This document shows positions 1-8,610 of a DNA stretch of 64,000 bases, piece after piece. The notes beneath the pieces are model-generated. The model did not search any database. It worked only from the letters and a program-made list of their open reading frames with translations, and was not told the origin of the DNA. The translations under genes were made by a program, and so were the position numbers. This stretch comes from an uncultured Myxococcales bacterium. Lineage in GTDB: Bacteria; Myxococcota_A; UBA9042. Position 1 is the stretch's first letter. The number at the start of each line of letters is the position of its first letter. Where the stretch lies: assembly GCA_903842345.1 (NCBI GenBank), contig CAIMLR010000015.1, positions 1 through 64,000 of the forward strand, written 5' to 3'.

Positions 1-93
1 CGCTGGGAGCCGACGCCGTTTCGCGACACGGCGACCAACCTGGTCGCGACGCTGGTGGAACAGTTTGGCTGGACACTTGCGCCGCAGGATTAG
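1..93 (+). CDS. C-terminal end of an unidentified protein (partial)
   Basis: Frame 1 is open from the window edge to a TAG at 91-93, giving about 30 residues that end FGWTLAPQD. I do not recognise the family. It is in the same frame as the hsdR remnant that follows, but it does not resemble the DECH-box region that should precede that part of HsdR. It is therefore more likely the end of a different gene brought next to hsdR by a deletion or recombination. An assembly join cannot be excluded. Confidence 0.4.
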   Translation, partial: RWEPTPFRDTATNLVATLVEQFGWTLAPQD

Positions 94-120
94 CGGGAAC
101 TGCTGGAATGCGGTGCGAAT

Positions 121-1566
121 TTGGGATCTGGGGTACTAGGCATGACGGCCACGCCGAAGGAAACGGAAACCGTTTCGACCCTGACCTACTTCGGCGATGC
201 CATCTACACGTATTCCTTGAAGCAGGGCATCGACGACGGCTTCTTGGCCCCGTACAAAGTTGTCCGCATCGACATTGACCGGGACCTGCAAGGTTGGCGT
301 CCGTCTGAAGGCATGGTGGACGACCTTGGCGAGCTGATCGAGGACCGCATCTACAACCAGAAGGACATGGACAAGATTCTGGTCCTGAACCAGAGAACCA
401 AGCTCGTGGCGGAGAAGGTCGTCGCGTACATGCTGGCGACTGACCCCTGCGGCAAGACCATCGTGTTCTGTGAGGACCAAGAGCACGCAGAACGGATGCG
501 TTCAGCTCTGGTCAACGAGGTCGCGTTGCGGATGCCTCAGGAAGCCACGAACCACAAATTCGTCGTGCGAATGACCAGCGACGACGAAGCGGGCAAGCGT
601 TCTCTGGATGACTTCCAGCACCCGGAACGCAAGTACCCTGTGATTGCTACAACATCCAAGCTGCTTTCGACTGGCGTGGACATCAAGACCTGCAAGGTCA
701 TTGTTATCGATCAGGTCATCCAGTCGATGATTGAGTTCAAGCAGACCATTGGCCGTGGCACACGAATTCTGGAGGACGCCGGGAAGCTGTGGTTCACCAT
801 CATGGACTTCAAGAAGGCGACCGAGCTGTTCGCCGATCCAGACTTTGACGGCGATCCCGTGGTCGTCTATGTGCCGCTACCTGACGGCCCAATTGATCCT
901 CCGGCAGATTTTGGCGGCGAAGACGCCGCCGGGGAGGACGGCGACACAGACGGCGATCCAGAGGACGGACCTGTTGGCCCCGAACCCGAGCCCGGTGGCC
1001 GAACGAAATTCTACGTGGGCGGCGTCAAGGTCACTGTGCTTGCGGAGCGTGTCCAGTACATGGGCAAGGACGGCAAGCTCATCACCGAGTCGTTGACCGA
1101 CTACACGAAGCACACGGTGCAGGAAAGGTACGCAACCCTTGAGGATTTCCTCAAACGGTGGTCCAGCGACGACAAGAAACAGGTGATCGTCGACGAACTG
1201 CAAGATCAGGGCGTGTTGATGGACAACCTGAGAGAACAAATTGGCAAGGATCTTGACCCCTTCGACCTGATTTGCCACGTCGTCTTCGACCGTCCAGCCC
1301 TGACGCGGCGTGAACGGGCAGATCAGGTGAAGAAGCGGGATGTGTTCACGAAGTACGGTCCACAGGCGCGGGCGGTGCTGGACGCCTTGCTGGAAAAGTA
1401 TGCCAATGAGGGTGTCGTCCCGGCGGACGACGTTGCCGTGCTGCGTGTGCAGCCCTTGGCGGCGATGGGCACGCCGGTGCAGTTGATCAGCCGCTTTGGC
1501 GGCAAGGATGGCTACAACGCTGCGGTTCACGAATTGGAAGAAGCCCTGTACGGCTCAGCCGCATAA
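121..1566 (+). pseudogene. hsdR: Type I restriction subunit HsdR, N-terminally truncated
   Basis: The protein is recognisable as HsdR from about GMTATPKET (motif III, codons from about 139) to the end. It keeps the second RecA-like helicase domain with a GVDIKTCK segment and GRGTR (motif VI), an acidic linker, and the C-terminal domain that docks on the methylase. The PD-(D/E)xK nuclease domain, the Walker A motif and the DEAD-type box, normally about 300 N-terminal residues, are missing, and a TAG lies in frame at 91-93. It cannot be a working translocase or nuclease. The first ATG is at 142 without a clear ribosome site. The hsdM start follows 23 bp after the stop. The inference is that the island has lost restriction but may still methylate. 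Confidence 0.85.
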
Positions 1567-1588
1567 CCAAGAAGCAAGGTAGAACATC

Positions 1589-3118
1589 GTGTCCCTGTCC
1601 ACCACAATCAAGTCAATCCAAGATGTTATGCGAAAGGACGTTGGCGTCGACGGCGATGCCCAGCGGATCGGTCAGCTCGTGTGGCTGCTGTTCCTGAAAA
1701 TTTGGGATGACCGTGAAACCGAGCTGGAGCTGATCGAAGACGACTTCACGTCTCCGCTCTGCAACGTCACGTGGCAGGAAGCAGGGGAAACCAAGCACGC
1801 CGAAGATCTGCGGTGGTCCTTCTGGGGCAGTGACGCGGAAGGTCAGACCGGCGATGGGCTACTCAACTTCGTCAACGGCACCCTGTTCCCTGCCCTCAAG
1901 GGCATGGACATCGGCCCCAAGGTCCAAGGAGACGACGCGACCGCCCGCAAGGCGCAGGCCCTGCGGCGGCGGCGGGTGCTGGTCAAGGCAGTTTTTGAAG
2001 ACGCTTACCAGTACATGAAGTCAGGTACTTTGTTGCGACAAGTTATCAACAAGTTGCAGGAAGACATCAACTTCAACGATCTGGAAAGTAGGCATGTATT
2101 CGGCGACATCTACGAACAGGTCCTGAAGGACCTTCAGGGTGCAGGCAACGCTGGCGAATACTATACGCCACGGGCAGTTACGCAGTTTGCCGTGGACATG
2201 GTGAACCCCCGATTGGGGCAGATCATCTTGGACCCGGCTTGCGGAACAGGTGGCTTCTTGGCGTGTGCCATCGAACATGTACGGGGGAAAGAAGTACAAA
2301 CCCCGGAACAAGAACTACTTCTTCAGGCATGTATCCGGGGCGTTGAGAAGAAGCCGCTGCCGCACTTGCTGTGCGTGACGAACATGATCGTCCACGGCAT
2401 CGACGTGCCGACGGGCGTAGTTCACGACAACACGCTCTCCCGGCCCCTGCGGGACATTGGTCAGCGGGATCGCGTGGACGTGATCCTGACCAATCCGCCG
2501 TTTGGCGGCATGGAAGAAGACGGCATCGAAGGCAACTTCCCGCTGGAATTTCGCACCCGTGAGACAGCGGACCTGTTCTTGGTCCTCATCATGGAGATGC
2601 TCAAAGATGGTGGCCAAGCTGCTGTGGTGCTGCCGGACGGTACGCTCTTTGGCGAAGGCGTGAAGACCCGCATCAAGGAACGGCTGCTGGCTGAGTGCAA
2701 CCTGCACACGGTGGTGCGGCTGCCCAACGGCGTTTTTGCCCCGTACACGTCGATCAAGACCAACGTGCTGTTCTTCACCAAGGGCACGCCGACCAAGGAA
2801 ATTTGGTACTACGAGCACCCGTACCCGGCGGGCTACAAGTCCTACAGCAAAACCAAGCCGATGCGGATTGCCGAGTTCGATGTGGAGAAGGCGTGGTGGA
2901 CGGACCGGAAGGAAAGCCGACAGGCGTGGAAGGTGACGCTGGAACAGGTCAAGGCCAAGGGCTACAACTTGGACATCAGCAACCCGAATGCCCCTGAATT
3001 GACGCATGAGGACCCGGACACGCTGTTGGCCAGATTTCAGCAGGAACGGGCAGCGGCTGCGGTTTTGCGGAACCAGCTCCGTGACGTGCTGGCTGCCGCC
3101 CTTGGGGTGCAGGGATGA
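1589..3118 (+). CDS. hsdM: Type I DNA methyltransferase subunit HsdM
   Basis: N6-adenine methylase of a type I restriction-modification system. The 509-residue protein starts with the helical HsdM_N domain (about 5-150), then GEYYTPR (about 189), the S-adenosylmethionine motif DPACGTGGF (about 215) and the catalytic NPPF (about 302), all intact. The GTG start at 1589 is preceded by an AAGG site. It overlaps hsdS by 4 bp (ATGA), so the two are translationally coupled. In the family two HsdM bind one HsdS to methylate a bipartite site. Length is normal. Because hsdR is broken, it probably acts as a stand-alone methylase. Confidence 0.95.
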   Translation: MSLSTTIKSIQDVMRKDVGVDGDAQRIGQLVWLLFLKIWDDRETELELIEDDFTSPLCNVTWQEAGETKHAEDLRWSFWGSDAEGQTGDGLLNFVNGTLFPALKGMDIGPKVQGDDATARKAQALRRRRVLVKAVFEDAYQYMKSGTLLRQVINKLQEDINFNDLESRHVFGDIYEQVLKDLQGAGNAGEYYTPRAVTQFAVDMVNPRLGQIILDPACGTGGFLACAIEHVRGKEVQTPEQELLLQACIRGVEKKPLPHLLCVTNMIVHGIDVPTGVVHDNTLSRPLRDIGQRDRVDVILTNPPFGGMEEDGIEGNFPLEFRTRETADLFLVLIMEMLKDGGQAAVVLPDGTLFGEGVKTRIKERLLAECNLHTVVRLPNGVFAPYTSIKTNVLFFTKGTPTKEIWYYEHPYPAGYKSYSKTKPMRIAEFDVEKAWWTDRKESRQAWKVTLEQVKAKGYNLDISNPNAPELTHEDPDTLLARFQQERAAAAVLRNQLRDVLAAALGVQG

Positions 3119-4899
3119 CGCCGCATGATCTGATTGCCGCATTCGATGACATGGCCGACGGACCTGATGGCGTGAAGCGTCTGAGGGAGCTTGTGCTGCA
3201 ATTGGCAGTGCGGGGCAAGCTTGTGCATCAAGATCCGGCGGATGAGCCTGCGGTGAAACTGCTGGATCGGATCGCCAAGGTGAAGTCTCAGCAGGTGAAG
3301 GAAGGCAAGGTTCGGGCCAACAAGCTGGAACTACATGTGAACCTTGCGAACGTGCCGTTTGAGATCCCTGACGGCTGGATCTGGACACGGGCAGCCGCCA
3401 TCGGCTGGGTGAATCCGCGAAATCAGGTCGCGGACAACGCCGACGTGGGCTTCGTTCCAATGCCGTTGATGCCAATCGATTACCGCGCATCCGTTCAATG
3501 GGAGACCCGCCGGTGGTCTGAGGTCAAGACCGGTTTCACGCATTTCGCCACCGGAGACGTTGCCGTGGCCAAGATCACTCCGTGCTTCCAGAACAGGAAG
3601 TCATGCGTAATGCAGGACTTGCCGAACGGATACGGTGCAGGAACCACAGAGCTTCAGATTCTTCGTCTGCTGCCGGGCACATTGGAGGCTCGGTACATGC
3701 TGGCATTCTTCAAGACACCCGACTTCATCAGCGGCGGCGTCGCAACCATGAGCGGCACAGCTGGCCAACAGCGGGTGTCCAACGACTACTTTGCCAATCG
3801 GCCAGTGCCATTGCCACCACTTGCCGAACAGCACCGTATCGTCGCCAAAGTCGACGAACTGATGGCCTTCTTGGACAAGCTGGAAGCCGCCAAGAACGCC
3901 CGTGACGCCACCCGGACTGCTCTGCGTGACGCTGCCCTTGCTGGGCTTCGAGATGCCGATGGCCATGACGACGTGGAAGTGGCTTGGGGACGGATTGCCG
4001 GGCAGATGGATGACCTGTTTGCGGAGCCGGGGGATGTCGGGCCACTGAGGCAGGCTGTGCTGCAATTGGCGGTGCGGGGGCGGTTGGTGCGGCAGGATCC
4101 GGGGGATGAGCCTGCGGGGAAGTTGTTGAGGCGACTTGCAGCCCACAAGGCCAAAGTCGGCAGAGCGACAAGGGCGTTCACGGGAACCGCCATCGAAGCC
4201 ACGCCAGCCGACGTTGCCGTTCCGGCGTCGTGGGCACACTGCGCGCTGGACGACATCATCGATCCACTGCGACCAATTTCATACGGAGTGCTGGTGCCCG
4301 GTGCTCATGAAAGTGAAGGCATTCCATTGGTTCGCGTGGCCGAGCTACATCCACGTCACCCGGTCTTCCAGCCCGAAAAGTCCATTTTGGCATCGGTGGC
4401 GGCTGACTACTTGCGGATTCGACTTCAAGGCGACGAACTGTTGCTCGGCGTCGTGGGTTCCATTGGCAAGGTTGGCGTCGCACACCCGAACTGGGCTGGA
4501 GCCGTGATTGCCCGTGCTGTTGCCAGAATAGCCGTTGCCGACGGGATGCTTCGTGATTTCGTCTTGCTGGTGCTTCAGGCCCCCGTAACCCAAGCGTTCT
4601 TTCACGGATCCACACGCACGCTGGCCCAGCCGACGCTGAATGTGTCGTTGATCCGGCAGTTACCCGTTTCAATTCCTCCCCTTGCCGAACAGCACCGTAT
4701 CGTCGCCAAGGTCGATGAACTGATGGACCTGCTGGACAAGCTGGAAGCACGGTTGCGGGAAGCCAAGGGCTTGCAGGGGGCGTTTGCGGCGGCGGCGGTG
4801 CATCATTTGGACGTGGACGTAGCGGCAGATCTGCTGACCGCATCTCCGGCCAACGACGGCGTGGATTTCCAGCAGAGGCAACCGATCGTGTTCGTTTGA
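3115..4899 (+). CDS. hsdS: Type I specificity subunit HsdS
   Basis: 594 residues with two target-recognition domains (about 100-230 and 400-530). Each is followed by a conserved helical spacer containing the same string, PLAEQHRIVAKVDELM, at about 240 and about 520. This twofold repeat is the hallmark of HsdS, whose halves each read one half of a bipartite DNA target. The N-terminal segment LRELVLQLAVRGKLV is also repeated in the middle as LRQAVLQLAVRGRLV, so both half-subunits are complete. The start overlaps the hsdM stop. The protein is intact and should direct methylation, but the target sequence cannot be predicted here. Confidence 0.95.
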   Translation: MTPHDLIAAFDDMADGPDGVKRLRELVLQLAVRGKLVHQDPADEPAVKLLDRIAKVKSQQVKEGKVRANKLELHVNLANVPFEIPDGWIWTRAAAIGWVNPRNQVADNADVGFVPMPLMPIDYRASVQWETRRWSEVKTGFTHFATGDVAVAKITPCFQNRKSCVMQDLPNGYGAGTTELQILRLLPGTLEARYMLAFFKTPDFISGGVATMSGTAGQQRVSNDYFANRPVPLPPLAEQHRIVAKVDELMAFLDKLEAAKNARDATRTALRDAALAGLRDADGHDDVEVAWGRIAGQMDDLFAEPGDVGPLRQAVLQLAVRGRLVRQDPGDEPAGKLLRRLAAHKAKVGRATRAFTGTAIEATPADVAVPASWAHCALDDIIDPLRPISYGVLVPGAHESEGIPLVRVAELHPRHPVFQPEKSILASVAADYLRIRLQGDELLLGVVGSIGKVGVAHPNWAGAVIARAVARIAVADGMLRDFVLLVLQAPVTQAFFHGSTRTLAQPTLNVSLIRQLPVSIPPLAEQHRIVAKVDELMDLLDKLEARLREAKGLQGAFAAAAVHHLDVDVAADLLTASPANDGVDFQQRQPIVFV

Positions 4900-4918
4900 G
4901 GCGAAGGAGTGTGACGCG

Positions 4919-6292
4919 ATGACGATGACCCGAGATGAACTGGCAACGGCGCTCGCACAGGCCAAGAGAGAGCTGTCCGAGACGCTTGCTCGCACGATTC
5001 ATCTATATTTCGGTATTGATTTCGCATGGGTCGGCTATCTGGACGATGACAATAAACTGCAACTGCTAGCAGCCGTCCTCAGCCTCTCGTTGGACGAGAA
5101 AGTTGCGAAAATTGAAGGCAGCTCCGGGCGCTTATCCTTTGGCTATCGCCGACTTGCCGTGCCTAGCTACAACATCGTCGAACTGCTTGGGGCGGTCGTC
5201 GGCGGCAGCGTTGAAGCGCCCGATTCGCTGGCCCGCCAAATGCACTTTGCGCCCAGCGGCAGCTATTCAAACATCGGCAACAACGGAGACATGGACGAAG
5301 TCACGGTGACGAAAATTTCGACGCCAAACGTCCCCTCAGCAGATGACTGGCACCGACTGGCTAAAGACCTGCAAGCCGGAAAGGCGTCACCGCAAGGTTC
5401 ATTTCTGAGCCTCGCAGACCTTTGGCAAGAGCTGGGCATCGACGACCCGAAACACAACAAGGGCGTTGTTGCCAGAATCCCGCGCCGGGGCTCGCTGATC
5501 GCAACCCGAAATCCGGACGGCACGGCGGCGTTGCAGGTGTTCCTACCGGTGAAGGCCGAATTGCAGGAAGCCAAATTGCAGGTCTACCAAGGCGTGCGGC
5601 TGGGGCAGCCACACTCACTTGGCGCTTATCAGGCGGTGGACGCAGGCCCGGACTGCGTAGTCACGGTGCCGTGGACTGTTGGGCCGAGTGGCAAGGACAC
5701 GGTGCAACTGTTTTTTGCCGACCGCCTTCTCGCAAAATGTGAGATCACGGACATCACGCCACGAGCCCATGCCTACCTCAGCCTTGACCACGGTGCCGTG
5801 ACGCTCCGAAGGTTCTTGTTGCCGCCGCCGTTGCCGACAAGTTCACCAAAGGAATGGACTAAGGAAGAGCGTGACGCCGCCAGCCGGTTCGAGGCTGCCT
5901 GCGGTACGCTGCTGGCCTTGCTTGGATTCCGGGTAACACCGCTTGGCAACTTGGAAAAGCAGGGAGACTGGTTGGTTGAGCACAAGGTCGGTGACGCCGT
6001 GGTCCAGTTTCTCGTTGAGTCGAGCGTTGCCCTGAAGGACAAGATCGACCTCAAGAAGCTGGCTGCCGATGCACGTCAACTGGGGAAACAGCAGCAGTTC
6101 CATGTGCCTGCCACAGTATTCACGTCCGTGAGCGGCGGCACGGATTTGTCGTTCGCCGGGAATGCCGAAGTGCAGCACGTCCGGGTCCTCCACAAGACCG
6201 ACTTGGAATCCCTGCTGGCGTTGGCGTTGGACACGACGACCCCAAACCGGGCGCGTGAGGCTTTCACACGTATCACCGGTCTGATGATCTGA
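4919..6292 (+). CDS. Unrecognised 457-residue protein of the hsd operon
   Basis: Begins 20 bp after hsdS with a GAAGGAG ribosome site, so it is probably co-transcribed with it. I do not recognise the protein as a whole. The middle (about 210-310) looks beta-rich. The C-terminal part (about 320-440) reads FEAACGTLLALLGF, then GDWLVEH, then QFLVESSV, a spacing reminiscent of PD-(D/E)xK nuclease folds with conserved E, D and E, but the expected Lys after E is Ser. If that reading is right it is an inactive or variant nuclease fold. The position between a type I operon and a retron suggests an accessory defence role, which is inference only. Confidence 0.75.
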   Translation: MTMTRDELATALAQAKRELSETLARTIHLYFGIDFAWVGYLDDDNKLQLLAAVLSLSLDEKVAKIEGSSGRLSFGYRRLAVPSYNIVELLGAVVGGSVEAPDSLARQMHFAPSGSYSNIGNNGDMDEVTVTKISTPNVPSADDWHRLAKDLQAGKASPQGSFLSLADLWQELGIDDPKHNKGVVARIPRRGSLIATRNPDGTAALQVFLPVKAELQEAKLQVYQGVRLGQPHSLGAYQAVDAGPDCVVTVPWTVGPSGKDTVQLFFADRLLAKCEITDITPRAHAYLSLDHGAVTLRRFLLPPPLPTSSPKEWTKEERDAASRFEAACGTLLALLGFRVTPLGNLEKQGDWLVEHKVGDAVVQFLVESSVALKDKIDLKKLAADARQLGKQQQFHVPATVFTSVSGGTDLSFAGNAEVQHVRVLHKTDLESLLALALDTTTPNRAREAFTRITGLMI

Positions 6293-6332
6293 CCCACACT
6301 GCGTGAAGGTGACGAAAGTTCTCCGGAAGACG

Positions 6333-6364
6333 GCCACGTGAGGAGACGACGCTTGCCATGTGGC
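6333..6364. terminator. Inverted repeat between convergent genes
   Basis: GCCACGTG (6333-6340) and CATGTGGC (6357-6364) form an 8-bp stem with one G-T pair and a 16-base loop, lying between the convergent ends of the 457-residue gene and the retron reverse transcriptase. There is no T run, so termination is only plausible. Confidence 0.35.
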
Positions 6365-6371
6365 TAAGTCA

Positions 6372-7379
6372 CTACGCAGTCGCTGCTCTCCGTGCCGCAA
6401 TCTTGCGAAGCCTTTCACGTAGCCCTCGCTCGCGTTGAAGCATGGAGATGATTGCGGAGCGTTCTGCTGGATGCAGGGCAGCCCTCGTCTGCCTCGGGAA
6501 CTGCTTTTGAAGGCTATCAAGGGCCGCCGGGTCTACGCCCTTCAGATAGGCGAGTAAACCGGCTAGCCGGGACATGTCGAGTTTGGTCAACTTGTCAATC
6601 TGGTGGAGCATGGCACGAATCTTACGTCGCAGTTCACGTGGAGCAGCCACTTTCTCGTCGTCGGTTAGCACGAGGCCTGTGATTCGCCGCTGCGCTCCTT
6701 TGTGCATCAAGACAGTTTTGTCCTTGTTCAGCTTCAAACCAAATGGAAACGCAAGCCCAGTCAAGTACTTGGCGACCTCCCCTTCAAGACCCTGAAGGTC
6801 GTTCGCTGAGCCACTTGAGAAGAACATGTCGTCGGCATAGCGGCTGTATGCCAACTCGCGATGCTCGGCCATGACGGAAAGCATCAGGTCCAGCTCAATG
6901 CACAGCGCATTTGAGAGCGACGGCGAGGTTGGGGCACCGATGGTCAACCGACCTCTGCGACAGACCAGTTTTGTGAAGATCTTCAAGTCGTTCGAAGTCC
7001 ACTCCGCAGGAAAGACACTCCGCCGACGCCTCCAATACACGTTGATGTCTTTCGCCGTGATACTGGGAAAAAACTGCTTCACGTCGAGCCGAACTACGAA
7101 CGCATTCTTCCGATGTGGCGAAGCCGTGTCCAACGTCCCTTTCTTCGCCACATAGGCAGTTGCACAGGCGTGGACTGGAAGCCGGGCCACAATGGTCCGC
7201 AACAGCCACCGCTGCAGGAGCCTCAGTTCTGGGGCTGGAATGAAGATCGGCCTAGTTCCACCGTCACGCTTCTTGATCTCTGCCTTTCGGTACAGGTGCG
7301 AAGCTTGCGCGATGATGGACTCAAGGAAAGCCACGTCCAGCGACAGGGATTCAGCCATTTGCGCCAAGAGCACGGTCAT
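6372..7379 (-). CDS. Retron reverse transcriptase (St85/Ec86-like)
   Basis: 335-residue RT that copies the msd part of the retron RNA into msDNA. All core motifs are visible: RPIFIPAPELRLLQRWLL (RT2), an AxxH element (TASPH) matching the retron NAxxH motif, LDVKQFFPSI (RT3, first catalytic Asp), GAPTSPSLSNA (RT4), YSRYADDM (RT5, catalytic YADD at about 181-184), LNKDKT (RT6) and ITGLVL, which matches the retron VTG motif. I chose ATG 7379 because it overlaps the effector stop as ATGA; a longer start at 7406 is possible. Size is typical for retron RTs. Order and family fit type II-A retrons: RNA, then NDT effector, then RT. Confidence 0.93.
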   Translation of the reverse strand: MTVLLAQMAESLSLDVAFLESIIAQASHLYRKAEIKKRDGGTRPIFIPAPELRLLQRWLLRTIVARLPVHACATAYVAKKGTLDTASPHRKNAFVVRLDVKQFFPSITAKDINVYWRRRRSVFPAEWTSNDLKIFTKLVCRRGRLTIGAPTSPSLSNALCIELDLMLSVMAEHRELAYSRYADDMFFSSGSANDLQGLEGEVAKYLTGLAFPFGLKLNKDKTVLMHKGAQRRITGLVLTDDEKVAAPRELRRKIRAMLHQIDKLTKLDMSRLAGLLAYLKGVDPAALDSLQKQFPRQTRAALHPAERSAIISMLQRERGLRERLRKIAARRAATA

Positions 7380-8278
7380 TTCAACTCCGCGATGCGTTCT
7401 CGCCAAGTGTCTGAGTTCGTAGCGATGACGGCATCCAGTACCCGTGCCCGCTCACGGTTGGCATTCACGCCGATTTTGGTGCCTAGCGCCCGGCCACTGG
7501 CACGATTTCGTGAGTACTTCGCTTCCCCGCCAGTTCCACGACAAGTGGTCAGTTCCAATGACGTCGCCAGTCCCAGCAGGCTGTTGAGCTGCCAATCGTC
7601 AACATCGGCAAGGATCTTCGAAATGACGTAGGAGAAGTCAGAGGCGTCGGCTGGGCCGATCATGGAGGCGATATGGCACAGGAGATACATCAGGTGTTTC
7701 TCACGTGCTCGGGGCGTCCGTGTCACTGTCTGTCTCGATCTCATTCGGAATGGCGGCTTGAGCAGCTCAAGTCGCTGATCTAATTCAGCAACAACTTCGA
7801 ACATCGGCTCAAATTGCACAAAGGCGGGCTTGAAACGCGAATCAGTAGTCAGCCAGCGCAATGGACCGGTGTTGATAAATGACTCATCGTCCTTGTACTC
7901 TTCATCAACTACGGCAAAGATTTTGCCGCGAAGGTCATCATTCAGAGCGAAGGCCCCGAGTTCTGCGGCGGTACCGACGCTCTCCACGATGATGATCACC
8001 ATGTCGGCGATCTTGGCGAGGTAGCTCTCCATCTGCAAGGCAGAGAGCGGCAGGTGCCGAACATGGTTCCAAGCGTCCTCGGCATAGAAGACATGGACAT
8101 TGCTGTGGGTTTTGCGAATGTGCTTCTGAAGGTAGTCGCGTCTGCGACTGTGGAATTTGCCGCAGATAAACACGAAAGGTTCAAGAAAATAGTCCGAATT
8201 GACCTCGGCGCTGCTGAGCCGTGCTGCCAGCCGGTCCAGTGTCTTTCTGCTCTTCGCGTTGGCTATGAGGTGTGACAC
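7376..8278 (-). CDS. Retron effector, nucleoside deoxyribosyltransferase-like with C-terminal domain
   Basis: 300 residues. The N-terminal half matches the retron St85/Ec86 effector family: FVFICGKF, then LLxLE-like ALQMESYLAKIADMVIIIVE, then ESVGTAAELGAF (about 99-110), the NDT-type catalytic Glu region, then DEEYKDDESFINTGPLRW. The C-terminal part (about 190-300) corresponds to the DNA-binding-like domain of this family. Known relatives are toxins held inactive by RT plus msDNA and released on phage attack, acting as N-glycosidases on nucleotides or NAD-type substrates. The start codon is GTG just after the a2 repeat of the retron RNA. It overlaps the RT by ATGA. Intact by inspection. Confidence 0.88.
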   Translation of the reverse strand: MSHLIANAKSRKTLDRLAARLSSAEVNSDYFLEPFVFICGKFHSRRRDYLQKHIRKTHSNVHVFYAEDAWNHVRHLPLSALQMESYLAKIADMVIIIVESVGTAAELGAFALNDDLRGKIFAVVDEEYKDDESFINTGPLRWLTTDSRFKPAFVQFEPMFEVVAELDQRLELLKPPFRMRSRQTVTRTPRAREKHLMYLLCHIASMIGPADASDFSYVISKILADVDDWQLNSLLGLATSLELTTCRGTGGEAKYSRNRASGRALGTKIGVNANRERARVLDAVIATNSDTWRERIAELK

Positions 8279-8289
8279 TGGACCGACTG

Positions 8290-8433
8290 CCCCTTACTCA
8301 CTGCGCGCAGGAGGCACGCAACGGTATTCAGTCAGTAGACGCGTCTAGTGGCTGAATAGCGGAATCTAGACATCAGTTAACGCTACGTCGGAACGACGAG
8401 CACCGGAGGTCCGCCTGCCCTCCAAGCTAAGGG
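8290..8433 (-). ncRNA. Retron msr-msd RNA
   Basis: Read on the minus strand. a1 is CCCTTA (8428-8433) and a2 is TAAGGG (8291-8296), pairing over 6 bp plus a wobble. Directly after a1 comes TTAGC, so the branching G is at 8427. The msr has two hairpins: GGAGG/CCTCC (8405-8423) and CGTCG/CGACG (8386-8398). The msd has a long hairpin at 8325-8358, with outer arms TATTCAG/CTGAATA and an inner palindrome TAGACGCGTCTA, and a second hairpin at 8302-8320. The order, and the strings CCCTTAGC and GTAAGGG, match the Ec86 RNA closely in layout. Exact 5' and 3' ends are inferred. Confidence 0.8.
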
Positions 8434-8439
8434 ATCCTG

Positions 8440-8468
8440 ATGGTGAATTGATCAAGGCGCCCCGTCAA
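8440..8468 (-). promoter_or_regulatory. Possible retron promoter
   Basis: On the minus strand TTGACG (8463-8468) is followed after 17 bases by CACCAT, a weak -10. This would start transcription just before the a1 repeat of the retron RNA. The -35 is good and the -10 is poor. Confidence 0.35.
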
Positions 8469-8550
8469 GCCCATTGCTAAGGTCGCAGCCTTCCGGTCAA
8501 CCCAGTTCACCAGAACACTGACGATGCAGACTGCGCGGAACGGATCCGAA

Positions 8551-8581
8551 CTACTTACTTTCCGCGACGCCCGCGTAGATC
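8551..8581 (+). promoter_or_regulatory. Leader element shared with the excisionase gene (copy 1)
   Basis: TACTTACTTTC followed by GCCCGCGTAGATC is repeated at 13072-13101 upstream of the excisionase gene, with about 24 of 30 positions identical. Each copy lies 30-45 bp before the start codon of its gene, as a shared promoter or operator would. Confidence 0.55.
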
Positions 8582-8610
8582 TTGAGCGGCCAGCAGGAGG
8601 GCCGCTCACG

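Noticed and set aside
91-93. TAG at 91-93 read as a nonsense mutation of a conserved Trp (WRE) in hsdR
   Set aside because: The residues after it (RELLE) tempt such a reading, but the residues before it do not match the DECH region of HsdR and the spacing to TATPK is off by two, so a junction is more likely.
2315-3490. 391-codon minus-strand frame opposite hsdM/hsdS
   Set aside because: Overlaps two unmistakable genes and carries no motif.
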